Shown piece by piece: positions 1 to 8,530 of a stretch of DNA of 64,000 nucleotides. Where the stretch lies: NCBI GenBank assembly GCA_964565925.1, contig CAZMGV010000002.1, positions 342,498 through 406,497 on the forward strand, in the 5' to 3' direction. Each line of letters begins with the position of its first letter. Position 1 is the first letter of the stretch. A program made the translations under genes and the position numbers. The DNA comes from CAZMGV01 sp964565925 (lineage in GTDB: Bacteria > JAGRBM01 > JAHCIT01). Below the pieces are notes generated by a model. It was not told the origin of the DNA. It made no database searches and saw only the letters and a list, made by a program, of their open reading frames with translations.

Positions 1-1
1 G

Positions 2-601
2 GGCGGCAAGGTCTCCCTCCACGTCGTGAATGCCGGGGCCGCCGGCGTGAAGATTGAACCTGACCGGATCGTGGATCTCACCCGCGACCAGGCCCGCGTC
101 ACCTTCAAGGACGTTGAACCCGCTGCCACCGTTTCCAGCGACGGCGCCAAGGCCATCAGCGCGGCTACGCCGGGTATCCTCACCGTGATCAGCGCCGACC
201 TGGTGGGCGCTGGCGAGTGGCTCCTTCAGACCACCAACGAATACGCCAAGGTACGCGTGCAGTTCGACCGCCCCATCGGGTTTTTCCAGGCGGTCAAGCA
301 CGGCATTGTCAATGTGATGCTCGACATCGACAAGGCCCGAAGCCTTATGTACAACGCCGCATGCGCAATCGATGCCGAGCCAGAGAACGCCGAGGTCTTC
401 GCTAGAATGGCCAAGGCCAAGGCGAGCGATGCCGGCACCTTCGCCGGCGACCGCGCCGTCCAGTACCACGGCGGGATCGGTTTCACCTGGGAATGCGACG
501 TGCACATCTACTTCAAGCGAAACCGGCACAACCAGTTCCTCTTCGGCGACTCGATCTATCAGCGCCGCATTCTCGCTGAAAAGCTCATCGACGCGGCCTG
601 A
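2..601 (+). CDS. Acyl-CoA dehydrogenase, C-terminal part (5' end outside window)
   Basis: The reading frame is open from base 2, so the N-terminal FAD domain lies before the window. The visible ~200 residues are the middle-beta end and the C-terminal helical domain of an acyl-CoA dehydrogenase. The family signature near the end, YHGGIGFTWECDVHIYFKR, carries the Gly-Gly-Ile-Gly flavin contact and a Trp-Glu pair typical of the CaiA/FadE type. The enzyme would introduce the alpha-beta double bond into an acyl-CoA and pass electrons to ETF. It converges on the crotonase downstream, with a strong hairpin between them. The context of P450s, a DUF35/thiolase pair and SCP-x thiolase suggests a side-chain or branched-chain acyl-CoA substrate. 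The family is sure; the substrate is inferred. Confidence 0.93.
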   Translation, partial: GGKVSLHVVNAGAAGVKIEPDRIVDLTRDQARVTFKDVEPAATVSSDGAKAISAATPGILTVISADLVGAGEWLLQTTNEYAKVRVQFDRPIGFFQAVKHGIVNVMLDIDKARSLMYNAACAIDAEPENAEVFARMAKAKASDAGTFAGDRAVQYHGGIGFTWECDVHIYFKRNRHNQFLFGDSIYQRRILAEKLIDAA

Positions 602-625
602 CGGACTTCATTTGGCTCGCGGAGC

Positions 626-660
626 AGCCTGCCCCGAAAGGGGCGGGCTGTTTGCTTTAG
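626..660. terminator. Rho-independent terminator between convergent genes
   Basis: A GC-rich stem (AGCCTGCCCC / GGGGCGGGCT) closes on a GAAA tetraloop, followed by GTTTGCTTT. The symmetric stem can serve both the acyl-CoA dehydrogenase and the opposing crotonase. Confidence 0.85.
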
Positions 661-692
661 AAGGAGTTCGACCCAGAGGAATCCGGGCCCGA

Positions 693-1457
693 TTATTTGA
701 ACTTGCTCGTCATCCGCGCCATGCGTTCCTTGAAATCCGGCATATCCGCTGTCCGGCCGCCGAGCCTGGCTTCGAGCTCGAGTTGTTCTTCAAAGGAATT
801 GTCGTAGGAGCCCATGTAGGCTTCGCGAATGAGCTGCATGGAATCGGCGCTGCCGGCGATCTGCTTCGCGATTTCCAGCGCACCCTTGTGCAGCTCGCCC
901 GCATTTTCGTAGAGCCGGTTAACAAGGCCCCACTCGAATGCTTTCTGGGCATCCAGTTTTTCCATCAAGTAGGACATCTCGAAGGCCCGGTTCCTGCCGA
1001 TGAGGCGCGGGAGGATATGGCTCGCGCCGCCTTCTACTACCAAGCCGAGTTTGGCAAAAACCAGATGGAAATAGGCCTCCTTGCTGGCGAGGATCAGGTC
1101 TCCGCAGACCGCCAGACTGACACCGATCCCCACGGCGCCGCCCTGCACAGCGGTGATCAGGGGGACTTTCTGTCGTTTGAGCGATGCAAAGAGCGGGTTG
1201 TATTCATTGCGCAGCAGCAGCTCACCGCTCTTCCATTTCTTGTTGAGCGAGGTATCGGAGAAGTCGCCACCCGCACAGAAGGTTTCCCCGTCGGCCGTGA
1301 GCAGGACGCAGCGAACCCCATTGCTCGGTTTGCCTATTTCTACGAGAACCTGCCCCAGTTCATCCAGCATGGTCGGACTCAAGGCGTTGCGCTTCTCGGG
1401 CCTCGCAAGCGTGACGACGGCTACTTGATCAACTATCTCGAATCTCACTTGTACCAT
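693..1457 (-). CDS. Enoyl-CoA hydratase/isomerase (crotonase fold)
   Basis: 254 residues, the usual crotonase length. It starts MVQVRFEIVDQVAVVTLARP, with the oxyanion-hole segments FCAGGDFS (about residues 60-68) and AVQGGAVGIGVSLAV (about 104-118). The region normally holding the catalytic glutamates reads FAKLGLVVEGGASHILPRL. The PE dyad of classical hydratases is missing and a Glu sits in the VVEGG loop, a pattern closer to PaaG-type isomerases. It is the last gene of a leftward operon behind the DUF35 gene (11-bp gap). The likely role is hydration or isomerisation of an unsaturated acyl-CoA; the exact reaction is not settled. Confidence 0.88.
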   Translation of the reverse strand: MVQVRFEIVDQVAVVTLARPEKRNALSPTMLDELGQVLVEIGKPSNGVRCVLLTADGETFCAGGDFSDTSLNKKWKSGELLLRNEYNPLFASLKRQKVPLITAVQGGAVGIGVSLAVCGDLILASKEAYFHLVFAKLGLVVEGGASHILPRLIGRNRAFEMSYLMEKLDAQKAFEWGLVNRLYENAGELHKGALEIAKQIAGSADSMQLIREAYMGSYDNSFEEQLELEARLGGRTADMPDFKERMARMTSKFK

Positions 1458-1468
1458 CAGAGCAGTCC

Positions 1469-1870
1469 TTACACCGGCTCAAAGAGCGGGAGATTCTTGC
1501 CGTCGGGAAGCGCTTCCCAGGCGACGCGGACTTTCATCCCCACTCGCCCCTCGCCCGGTTTGCAGCCAACCAGGTTGCTCAGCATCCGCACGCCTTCGCG
1601 CAGTTCCACGATCGCCACGGCGTAGGGAATCTGGCCCGCCATCATAGGGTTTCCGGGCTTGTGCATCACGCTGATGGCGTAGATGGTGCCCTCTCCTGAA
1701 ACATTTTCCCAGCTCAGTGACTCGCCGAAGCAATGCGGGCAGAAATCGCGGGGGTAGAAGACAAACTTTTCGCAACTCTCACAGCGCTGGAGAACGAGAC
1801 GCTTCGTTTTCGTCGCCTCCCAGAAGGGCGCCGCCACCTCAGAGGTTCCAATAATTGCGCGCAGGCTCAC
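1469..1870 (-). CDS. DUF35 OB-fold/zinc-ribbon acyl-CoA-binding protein
   Basis: 133 residues from a GTG start that overlaps the thiolase stop (GTGA), so the two are translationally coupled. The N-terminal rubredoxin-like zinc ribbon is visible as RCESCEKFVFYPRDFCPHC (two CxxC pairs), followed by an OB-fold with the family segment GEGTIYAISVMHKP. DUF35 proteins are obligate partners of thiolase-fold enzymes. In actinobacterial steroid catabolism the DUF35 domain of ChsH2 pairs with the Ltp2 aldolase. The immediate thiolase neighbour lacks its nucleophilic Cys, which fits that arrangement. An upstream ATG-less extension of the frame only shadows the thiolase gene. Confidence 0.9.
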   Translation of the reverse strand: MSLRAIIGTSEVAAPFWEATKTKRLVLQRCESCEKFVFYPRDFCPHCFGESLSWENVSGEGTIYAISVMHKPGNPMMAGQIPYAVAIVELREGVRMLSNLVGCKPGEGRVGMKVRVAWEALPDGKNLPLFEPV

Positions 1871-3060
1871 AGTGTATCCCCCGTTCCCAGCACGATAGTC
1901 CCGGTGGATGAAAGTATTCCGCCGCAGCCGTGCGCCACGGCAATCCTGGCGTCCTTGACCTGCCGCTTGCCACACTCCCGGCGGAGCTGCCGCACGGCTT
2001 CGACGAGAATGAACATCCCGTACATTCCCGGATGGGTGTAGGAGAGCCCCCCGCCATTAGTGTTGGTGGGAAGAGAACCGCCCGGACCGAGCCGGTTTCC
2101 TTCGACAAATCGCCCACCTTCCCCCTTGGGGCAAAAGCCGAGATCCTCGAGGTGCAGAAGCTGCGTGATGGTGAAGGAGTCGTAGGACTCCAGAACGTTC
2201 ACGTCCTTGTGCGCGATCCCGGCCATGGCGAATGCACGCGGGCCGGATACCGCACCGGCAGTGGTCGTAAGGTCCGGCATCTGCGAGATCATCATGCCGT
2301 GGTCGTGGTGAGTCGCCGCGCCCAGTACGTAGACAGGTGCTTTCTTGAGATCCCTGGCCCGTTCGGCGCTGGTCATGACGAGCGCGCCTGCACCGTCGGT
2401 GACGAGACAGCAGTCGAGCTTATGGAGCGGCTCGGCGACATACGGCGAGCCAAGAACGTCGTCAACTGTAATAGGTTCCCGGTAGCGGGCATTGGGATTC
2501 ATGCAGGCCCACTGCCGCGTCGAAACGGCGATCTGGGCCAGCTGCTCCGGCGTGGTGCCGTATTCGGCCATGTGGCGGCTCGCCGCCAAGGCGTAGGAAC
2601 CAGCTGGAGCGAGCAACCCATAGGGCAGTTCCCACTCAAGCTGAGGCGTCAGGCTCATGGAGCCCATACCGCCATCTTTCGGCTTGGACCCTGACTTGCT
2701 CTTTTCCTTCTTGCGGGCCGGCGTAGCCGCGTAGACGATCACAGCCACCTTGCAGAGTCCGAATGCAATGGCCATGGCGGCATGCTCGACCAGGACCTCA
2801 AAGCTTGAACCGCCGGTCATGGTGTTATCGGTATAGGTGGGACGAATGCCTAAATGTTCCGCCAGCTCCATTGATGGCATCAGGCGGCCGGTGCAAAGAA
2901 GTCCGTCAACGTCCGGGAACCCGAGACCAGCATCATCGAGTGCTTCGCGAATCATCCGGACTTCAAGCTGCCGGACAGATTCGCCAAGCACGCCGGTCGG
3001 AGATGCTGCATCGGCGGCACCGACTATGGCAGCGCGGCCACGCAACGAGATGTCATTCAC
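1867..3060 (-). CDS. Thiolase-fold protein lacking the nucleophilic Cys (Ltp2-like aldolase candidate)
   Basis: 397 residues with a full thiolase/SCP-x fold. Where thiolases carry the acylated Cys (compare NNNCSTGSTAL in the second thiolase of this window) the sequence is NTMTGGSSFE, so residue 81 is Met. The C-terminal HGCGG loop and THPGMYGMF segment are kept. Claisen cleavage through a Cys is therefore unlikely. Thiolase-like proteins without this Cys next to DUF35 are known as side-chain retro-aldolases (Ltp2 of the mycobacterial igr operon). A retro-aldol step that shortens a side chain is inferred from that precedent. It is coupled to the downstream DUF35 gene and follows rubredoxin. 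Confidence 0.85.
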   Translation of the reverse strand: MNDISLRGRAAIVGAADAASPTGVLGESVRQLEVRMIREALDDAGLGFPDVDGLLCTGRLMPSMELAEHLGIRPTYTDNTMTGGSSFEVLVEHAAMAIAFGLCKVAVIVYAATPARKKEKSKSGSKPKDGGMGSMSLTPQLEWELPYGLLAPAGSYALAASRHMAEYGTTPEQLAQIAVSTRQWACMNPNARYREPITVDDVLGSPYVAEPLHKLDCCLVTDGAGALVMTSAERARDLKKAPVYVLGAATHHDHGMMISQMPDLTTTAGAVSGPRAFAMAGIAHKDVNVLESYDSFTITQLLHLEDLGFCPKGEGGRFVEGNRLGPGGSLPTNTNGGGLSYTHPGMYGMFILVEAVRQLRRECGKRQVKDARIAVAHGCGGILSSTGTIVLGTGDTL

Positions 3061-3102
3061 GTATTTCTCCTGCGCTGGTTTCCGTCGCTGCCCGATCGCC
3101 GG

Positions 3103-3300
3103 TCAGTTTTCGATCAGCTCTTCGTAATCCGCTTTCTTGACGTGACAGACCGGACAGGTCCAGGTCGCCGGGATATCCTCCCAACGCGTGCCCGGAGGAA
3201 TCCCGGAATGGGGATCGCCAAACTCCTCGTCGTAGACGTGGCCGCAGATCACGCACTCAAACTTTCGCCAGGGAATTGTCTGCGCGGCGCGATCATCCAT
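3103..3300 (-). CDS. Rubredoxin
   Basis: 65 residues with the two iron-ligating knuckles CVICGHVYDEEFGDP and CPVCHVKKADYE, and the aromatic core PGTRWEDIP typical of AlkG-type rubredoxins. It carries single electrons to oxygenases or oxidases. It lies directly downstream of three P450 genes on the same strand and upstream of the thiolase/DUF35 pair. It may therefore feed the P450s in place of a ferredoxin, although no reductase is visible in the window. The family is certain; the partner is inferred. Confidence 0.95.
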   Translation of the reverse strand: MDDRAAQTIPWRKFECVICGHVYDEEFGDPHSGIPPGTRWEDIPATWTCPVCHVKKADYEELIEN

Positions 3301-3345
3301 CTCGAATCCCCTTTACCTGGTTTGGTGTCGCCTCAAGCCTAAAGC

Positions 3346-4593
3346 TCACGCCGCCGCCTTGGCAACGCGGCACCGCATGGGAAGGTGCTTGACGCCGCCC
3401 ACGAAATTCGAGGCCAGATACTGGACTTCACCCGTCCGCTCAATGGAGTCGATATCCAGGCGGGGAATAAACTCCTCGAAAAACACCTGCATTTCCATCC
3501 GCGCGAGCGAAGCGCCCAGGCAGAAGTGCTCCCCGATCCCGAAGCCAAGATGCGGGTTGGGATCCCGGTCGACACGGAAGGCGAAGGGGTCCTTGAACAC
3601 TTCCTCGTCCCGGTTCGCCGAGCCGTAGAAAAGGCACACCGACTCGCCCTTTTTGATGGTTGTCCCGCGGATCTCGTAATCTTCGGTTGCCGTGCGGCCG
3701 AACTGGTTGACCGGGCTTGTCCATCGAATCATTTCCTCGACCGCACTTTTCACGAGATCAGGATTCTTCTGCAGCTTTCGAATCTCGCCAGGATTCTCGA
3801 TCAGCATATGCATACCCCCACTCATCGCCGTGCGCGTCGTTTCGTGCCCCGCGGTGAGGATGATGATGTAGTAACCAACGGATTCCATTGCGCCCAGTGG
3901 CTTCCCATTGATCACTCCGTTGGCGATGGCTGACGCCAGATCTTCGCCGGGGTTCTTTCGGCGTTCATCGTCGAGTCTCTTGAAATACTGGAATGCCTCC
4001 ATGAACATCTTCATCGTATCGCTGGGGTCTTTGCCACGCTGGAATTCGGAGTCTTCGGATCCGAACACCTCGTTGGCAAGCTTGATAAGGTAGCCTTCCT
4101 CGCTCTCCGGGAGTCCCAGGATGTGCGAGATCAGGCGCACCGGATGAATGGCTCCGACATCGAATACGAAGTCCCCTTCCCATGTTCCCGCTGAAGCCAT
4201 CATTTCCACCAGATCAATGGCAGACTGCCGCATGCGGTCTTCGAGCTTCTTGACGTTTCGCGGAACGAACCAGTTATTGACAAGTTTACGATAGGCGCGG
4301 TGATCGGGCGGATCCATCTGGATGAGCCCGCGGGCGGGGATGGCTTTCATCAGTTGTTCACGCACCCTTGGCCCGATGACCGATCTGGGCGCGTTAATGA
4401 ACTTGTCCGGCTGGGTCGAGATCTCCGTGATGTCGGCATGTTTCACAATGGCATAAAACGGATCGTACCCTTTAGGTTCCAGGCAGACCAGGGTGGGCAG
4501 AGCGCGAAGCTCCGTCCAGCGATCATGAGGAAACCACTGCCGAGCTGCTCGATTGGGACTCATGACGTCATGCGCAATTTGTTTGAGGTCCAT
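3346..4593 (-). CDS. Cytochrome P450 (first of three tandem paralogues on the map)
   Basis: 415 residues from the ATG behind AGGACGAAGAG; the longer open frame only runs through the neighbouring gene. It carries the I-helix oxygen-binding motif AGHETTRTAMSGG, the ExxR pair in VEEMIRW, and the heme loop FGIGEHFCLGASLAR with Cys358 as iron ligand. It is closest in style to soluble bacterial P450s of the CYP125/CYP142/CYP111 kind, which hydroxylate terminal or allylic carbons of steroids and terpenoids. It is strongly similar along its whole length to the next two genes, including a shared C-terminal GGVKHLPM...AKAAA tail. Substrate assignment is inferred from the SCP-x, racemase and DUF35 neighbours. 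Confidence 0.93.
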   Translation of the reverse strand: MDLKQIAHDVMSPNRAARQWFPHDRWTELRALPTLVCLEPKGYDPFYAIVKHADITEISTQPDKFINAPRSVIGPRVREQLMKAIPARGLIQMDPPDHRAYRKLVNNWFVPRNVKKLEDRMRQSAIDLVEMMASAGTWEGDFVFDVGAIHPVRLISHILGLPESEEGYLIKLANEVFGSEDSEFQRGKDPSDTMKMFMEAFQYFKRLDDERRKNPGEDLASAIANGVINGKPLGAMESVGYYIIILTAGHETTRTAMSGGMHMLIENPGEIRKLQKNPDLVKSAVEEMIRWTSPVNQFGRTATEDYEIRGTTIKKGESVCLFYGSANRDEEVFKDPFAFRVDRDPNPHLGFGIGEHFCLGASLARMEMQVFFEEFIPRLDIDSIERTGEVQYLASNFVGGVKHLPMRCRVAKAAA

Positions 4594-4655
4594 CTCTTCG
4601 TCCTTCTGATTCCTGCCCTCTCCCCGTGGGAAGTCGGGCGGAGCTGGGGTGCTAC

Positions 4656-5909
4656 TCAGGCTGCTGCTTTTGCGATGCGACATCGCATGGGGAGATGCTT
4701 GACCCCGCCCACAAAATTCGAGGCCATGTACTGGACATCGCCGGTTTGCTCGATCGAATCGACATCGACGCGCCGGACGAACTCTTCGAAGAAGACTTTC
4801 ATCTCCAGCCTGGCCAGGGATGCGCCCAGGCAGAAGTGCTCCCCGATTCCGAAGCCAAGATGCGGGTTGGGATCCCGGTCGGCACGGAAGGCGAAGGGAT
4901 CCTTGAAGACTTCCTCGTCCCGGTTGGCTGAGCCGTAAAACTGGCACACCGACTCGCCGGCCTTTATCGTCACCCCGCGAATTTGGTAGTCCTCTACCGC
5001 CGTGCGGCCGAACTGGCTAACCGGACTCGCCCATCGGATCATTTCTTCGATTGCTGAGTCCATCAGACCCGGATTTTCCTGGAGTTTCCTAAGCTCGCCA
5101 GGATTCTGCAGGAGTGCGTGCATCCCGCCGCTCATCGCGGTACGGGTGGTCTCGTGCCCCGCCGTCAAGATTACAATGAGATAGCCGTAGACCCCCATGG
5201 GCGGAAGTAATTCGCCGTTGATCTTCGCATTGGAAATGACCGAAGCCAGGTCTTCAGTCGGATTCGCCCTACGATCGCGCATGAGCTTGCCGAAATAGAT
5301 AATCGCGTCCCGGAAGGATTCCATCAGTCCCTTGAGACCGTCCCCGCTGGCCCTTCCGAATTCTTTATCCTCGGAACCGAAGGTTTCGTTAGCCAGCTTA
5401 ATCAGGTATCCCTCGTCTTCGTCGGGCAGGCCCAGAAGATGCGTGATGAGGCGCACCGGATGGATGGCCGCTATATCGAAGACAAAATCACCGCTCCAAG
5501 TTCCAGATGCCGCCATCATGTCGACCAGGGCCACGGCCGATCTGCGCATGCGATCTTCGAGTTTATTGATATTCCGGGGCACGAACCACGGGTTGACAAC
5601 TTTCCGGTAGTCGCGGTGTTCGGGCGGATCCATGTTCAGAAGCGTGCGAGCCGGATTGCTGTTGACCCACTTCTCCATCGCCCGGGTCTGCACAAAGGGG
5701 CGCGGTTTGCTGAGAAACTTGTCCGGTTGGGTGGAGATCTCCGTGATGTCCGCGTGCTTCACAATCGCCCAGAACGGATCGATATTCTCAGGCTCCAGCC
5801 GGACGAGCGTCGGCTGGGCGCGAAGCTCGGTATAGAATTCATGCGGAAACCAGTTTTTACCTATATATTTTGCGTTCAGTATATTATTGGCGATGTACTG
5901 CTTGTCCAT
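4656..5909 (-). CDS. Cytochrome P450 (second tandem paralogue)
   Basis: 417 residues starting MDKQYIANNILNAKYIG behind AAGGAT. The I-helix reads TAGHETTRTAMSGGMHA, the ExxR helix is EEMIRW, and Cys360 sits in FGIGEHFCLGASLAR. Its N-terminus is nearly the same as that of the third copy (both have YIANNILNA and GKNWFPH), so these two are the most recent duplicates. The middle segment is more divergent (RASGDGLKGLMES), which suggests substrate-range divergence. It sits 62 bp from the first copy. Confidence 0.93.
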   Translation of the reverse strand: MDKQYIANNILNAKYIGKNWFPHEFYTELRAQPTLVRLEPENIDPFWAIVKHADITEISTQPDKFLSKPRPFVQTRAMEKWVNSNPARTLLNMDPPEHRDYRKVVNPWFVPRNINKLEDRMRRSAVALVDMMAASGTWSGDFVFDIAAIHPVRLITHLLGLPDEDEGYLIKLANETFGSEDKEFGRASGDGLKGLMESFRDAIIYFGKLMRDRRANPTEDLASVISNAKINGELLPPMGVYGYLIVILTAGHETTRTAMSGGMHALLQNPGELRKLQENPGLMDSAIEEMIRWASPVSQFGRTAVEDYQIRGVTIKAGESVCQFYGSANRDEEVFKDPFAFRADRDPNPHLGFGIGEHFCLGASLARLEMKVFFEEFVRRVDVDSIEQTGDVQYMASNFVGGVKHLPMRCRIAKAAA

Positions 5910-5968
5910 TTGATCATCCTTCCCGGCTCCGATCAGCTTCGTGCCAATATGCAAGGGGTGCGTTCTAT

Positions 5969-7216
5969 TTATGCCGCCGCTTTTGTGATGCGGCATTTCA
6001 TTGGCAGGTGTTTCACCCCACCCACGAAGAACGTGGACATGTATTCGGCATCTCCGGTCTGCTCGATGGAGTCCACGTCCACGCGCCTGATGAACTCCTC
6101 GAAAAAGACATTCATCTCCAGGCGGGCGAGCGACGCTCCCAGACAGAAATGCTCTCCGATACCGAACCCGAGGTGAGGATTGGGGTTTCGATCAATCCGG
6201 AACGCGAACGGGTCTTCAAAGATTTCCTCGTCCCGGTTGGCCGCGCCGTAGAACAGACACACCGACTGCCCTTTCCTGATCGTCACGCCGCGAAGGTTGT
6301 AGTCCTCCACCGCCGTGCGGCCGAACTGGCTGACGGGACTGGTCCAGCGGATCATCTCTTCCACTGCCGCCTCCACGAGATCCGGATTGGCTTTGAGTTT
6401 GCGCAGCTCTGCCGGGTTCTGCATGAGTGCGTGCATTCCGCCACTCATTGCGGTACGCGTGGTCTCATGTCCGGCCGTCAGAATGATGAAGTAGTATCCG
6501 ATGGCCTCCATCATACCTATGGGCTTGCCGTTGATCTCGGCGGTGGCAATGGCCGAAGCCAGGTCTTCACCGGGGTTTTTCCTGCGCGCCTGAAGCAGCT
6601 CGTTGAAATATCTCATGACCTGCATGAGCTGCCCCATCATATCGGTTTCAGTCCCGTCCCCCCCCCTGAATTCCGGGTCTTCGGTTCCGAAAGCCTGGTT
6701 GGCGATTTCGATCAGACGCTTTTCCTCGGTATCAGGAAGATCAAAGAGGTGCGTGATGAGCCGCAGGGGGTGAATGGCTGCGATATCGAAAACGAAGTCA
6801 CCGCTCCAGGTGCCCGAGGCGGACATCATGTCAACAAGGTCCGTCGCAGAGCGGCGCATGCGGTCTTCGAGCAGCTTGATATTGCGAGGCACGAACCACG
6901 CATTGACAAATCTGCGATAGGCGCGGTGCTCGGGCGGGTCCATGTTGATGAGCATCTTCGGAGCGGCCGCCTGCAACCTGTCTCTGATACGGTCTGAAAT
7001 GATCGTTCGGGGTGCGTTGATGAACTTGTCCGGCTGGGTCGAAATTTCCGTAATATCCGCGTGCTTCACGATGGCCCAGAACGGATTGAATCCTTCGGGT
7101 TCGAGCCAGGTCAACGTCGGCCGGGCGCGAAGCTCCGTGTAGAGGTCGTGCGGGAACCAGTTTTTCCCTATCCGCTGGGCGTTCAAAATATTATTGGCGA
7201 TGTAATTGTCGTCCAT
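5969..7216 (-). CDS. Cytochrome P450 (third tandem paralogue, first transcribed)
   Basis: 415 residues starting MDDNYIANNILNAQRIG with GGGGAGCG upstream. All P450 hallmarks are present: AGHETTRTAMSGG, EEMIRW and heme Cys358. An acidic, glycine-rich loop (FRGGDGTETDMMG) replaces the equivalent of the other copies. It follows the SCP-x thiolase gene by 44 bp on the same strand and probably shares its transcript. Confidence 0.93.
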   Translation of the reverse strand: MDDNYIANNILNAQRIGKNWFPHDLYTELRARPTLTWLEPEGFNPFWAIVKHADITEISTQPDKFINAPRTIISDRIRDRLQAAAPKMLINMDPPEHRAYRRFVNAWFVPRNIKLLEDRMRRSATDLVDMMSASGTWSGDFVFDIAAIHPLRLITHLFDLPDTEEKRLIEIANQAFGTEDPEFRGGDGTETDMMGQLMQVMRYFNELLQARRKNPGEDLASAIATAEINGKPIGMMEAIGYYFIILTAGHETTRTAMSGGMHALMQNPAELRKLKANPDLVEAAVEEMIRWTSPVSQFGRTAVEDYNLRGVTIRKGQSVCLFYGAANRDEEIFEDPFAFRIDRNPNPHLGFGIGEHFCLGASLARLEMNVFFEEFIRRVDVDSIEQTGDAEYMSTFFVGGVKHLPMKCRITKAAA

Positions 7217-7260
7217 TTCGCGCTCCCCTCAATTCGAGGCGGTCTCCTGGTTTCCCCATG

Positions 7261-8457
7261 CTAGAACTGCGCCTTGCGGTACATGGTGACAACCGCGGCA
7301 CCGCCGAGGCCCAGGTTATGCTGCAGGGCGACCTTGGCGTCCGTTACCTGGCGCTTGTCGGCTTGGCCTCGAAGCTGCCAGTTGAGCTCGGCGCACTGTG
7401 CAAGACCCGTCGCACCCAGGGGATGGCCCTTGGAGATGAGTCCCCCGGAGGGGTTCACCACGCATTTGCCGCCATAGGTAAAGGCATTCTTGTCGATATA
7501 TTCGCCCGCCTTGCCCTCCGGGCAGAGGCCGAGCGCCTCGTAGGTGAGCAGCTCGTTGGCGCTGAAACAGTCGTGCAGTTCGATGACGTCGACCTCGTCA
7601 ATGCCGACGCCGGCCTGCGCGTAGACGGACTTCGAGGCGCGCTGGGTCATGCCGTAGCCGACGATGTAGCGGCAATCCTGCTCGAGGGTTTCCGGACCGT
7701 CGGTAGACATGGCCATGCCGATTATCTCGACGGCCTTGTCCTGAAGGTTGTTTTTCTTGACGAACTCCTCGCTTGCCAGGATTGCGCAGCCCGCCCCGTC
7801 GGAAGTGGGGCAGCACTGGAGCTTCGTCAGTGGTTCGTAGACCATCGGCGCGTCCAGGATGTCCTTGAGGCTGTATTCCTCCTGGAACTGCGAGTAGGGG
7901 TTGTTCACCGAGTGCTTGTGGTTCTTCCAGCCGATCTTGGCGAAATGTTCGGCCGTTGTTCCGAACTTCTCCATGTGGTCACGGCCGCCGTTTCCGAACA
8001 TCTGCGGCGCGGGGGGCTTGGGCTGGAAGCCGCGGAGCTTCACCATCCGCAGTGCGGCGTCCCGGAACGGCGGCGTGTGATCGGGGAAGTGCCCCTTCAA
8101 GGAGCCCTTCTCCATCTTCTCGAAGCCGATAGCCATGGTGCAGTCGGCGAGCCCGCCTTCGATGAACTGCTTGGCCATGAACAGCGCTGTAGAGCCAGTC
8201 GAGCAATTGTTATTGACGTTGTAGACGGGCACACCCGTATAGCCGAACTGGTAGACGGCCGTCTCGCCGCAGGTGGAGTCGCCATAGACATAGCCGGCAG
8301 CCACCTGCTGAACTTTGTCGTAGGAGATACCTGCGTCTTTCAGCGCCTTTTCGCCGGCTTCCTTCGCCATTTGCGGGTAGTTCCATTCCTTACCCCTGGC
8401 GCCGGGTTTTTCGAACTTTGTCATTCCAACGCCTACCACAAATACTTTTCTGCTCAC
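7261..8457 (-). CDS. SCP-x-type thiolase / lipid-transfer acetyl-CoA acyltransferase
   Basis: 398 residues with a complete catalytic set: the acylation Cys85 in NNNCSTGSTAL, HDCFSANELL, the His of SKGHPLGATG, and the C-terminal QHNLGLGGAAVV loop. SCP-x thiolases cleave 2-methyl-branched 3-oxoacyl-CoAs such as those from sterol or isoprenoid side chains, releasing propionyl-CoA. It contrasts with the Cys-less thiolase at the start of the cluster, so the operon holds both a true thiolase and a suspected aldolase. The start is the ATG of MSRKVFVVGVGMTKFE. Confidence 0.92.
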   Translation of the reverse strand: MSRKVFVVGVGMTKFEKPGARGKEWNYPQMAKEAGEKALKDAGISYDKVQQVAAGYVYGDSTCGETAVYQFGYTGVPVYNVNNNCSTGSTALFMAKQFIEGGLADCTMAIGFEKMEKGSLKGHFPDHTPPFRDAALRMVKLRGFQPKPPAPQMFGNGGRDHMEKFGTTAEHFAKIGWKNHKHSVNNPYSQFQEEYSLKDILDAPMVYEPLTKLQCCPTSDGAGCAILASEEFVKKNNLQDKAVEIIGMAMSTDGPETLEQDCRYIVGYGMTQRASKSVYAQAGVGIDEVDVIELHDCFSANELLTYEALGLCPEGKAGEYIDKNAFTYGGKCVVNPSGGLISKGHPLGATGLAQCAELNWQLRGQADKRQVTDAKVALQHNLGLGGAAVVTMYRKAQF

Positions 8458-8530
8458 TGCGAATACTCCTTTGGTTTTGTCGTCTCTTTCGCTTGTGCGA
8501 TTCAGGTTCAGGTTCCCATTCGGGCAATTC

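Noticed and set aside
4594..4947. N-terminal extension of the first P450
   Set aside because: The extension runs through the 3' end of the next P450 gene in another frame. The ATG at 4593 has a good ribosome site and aligns with the paralogues.
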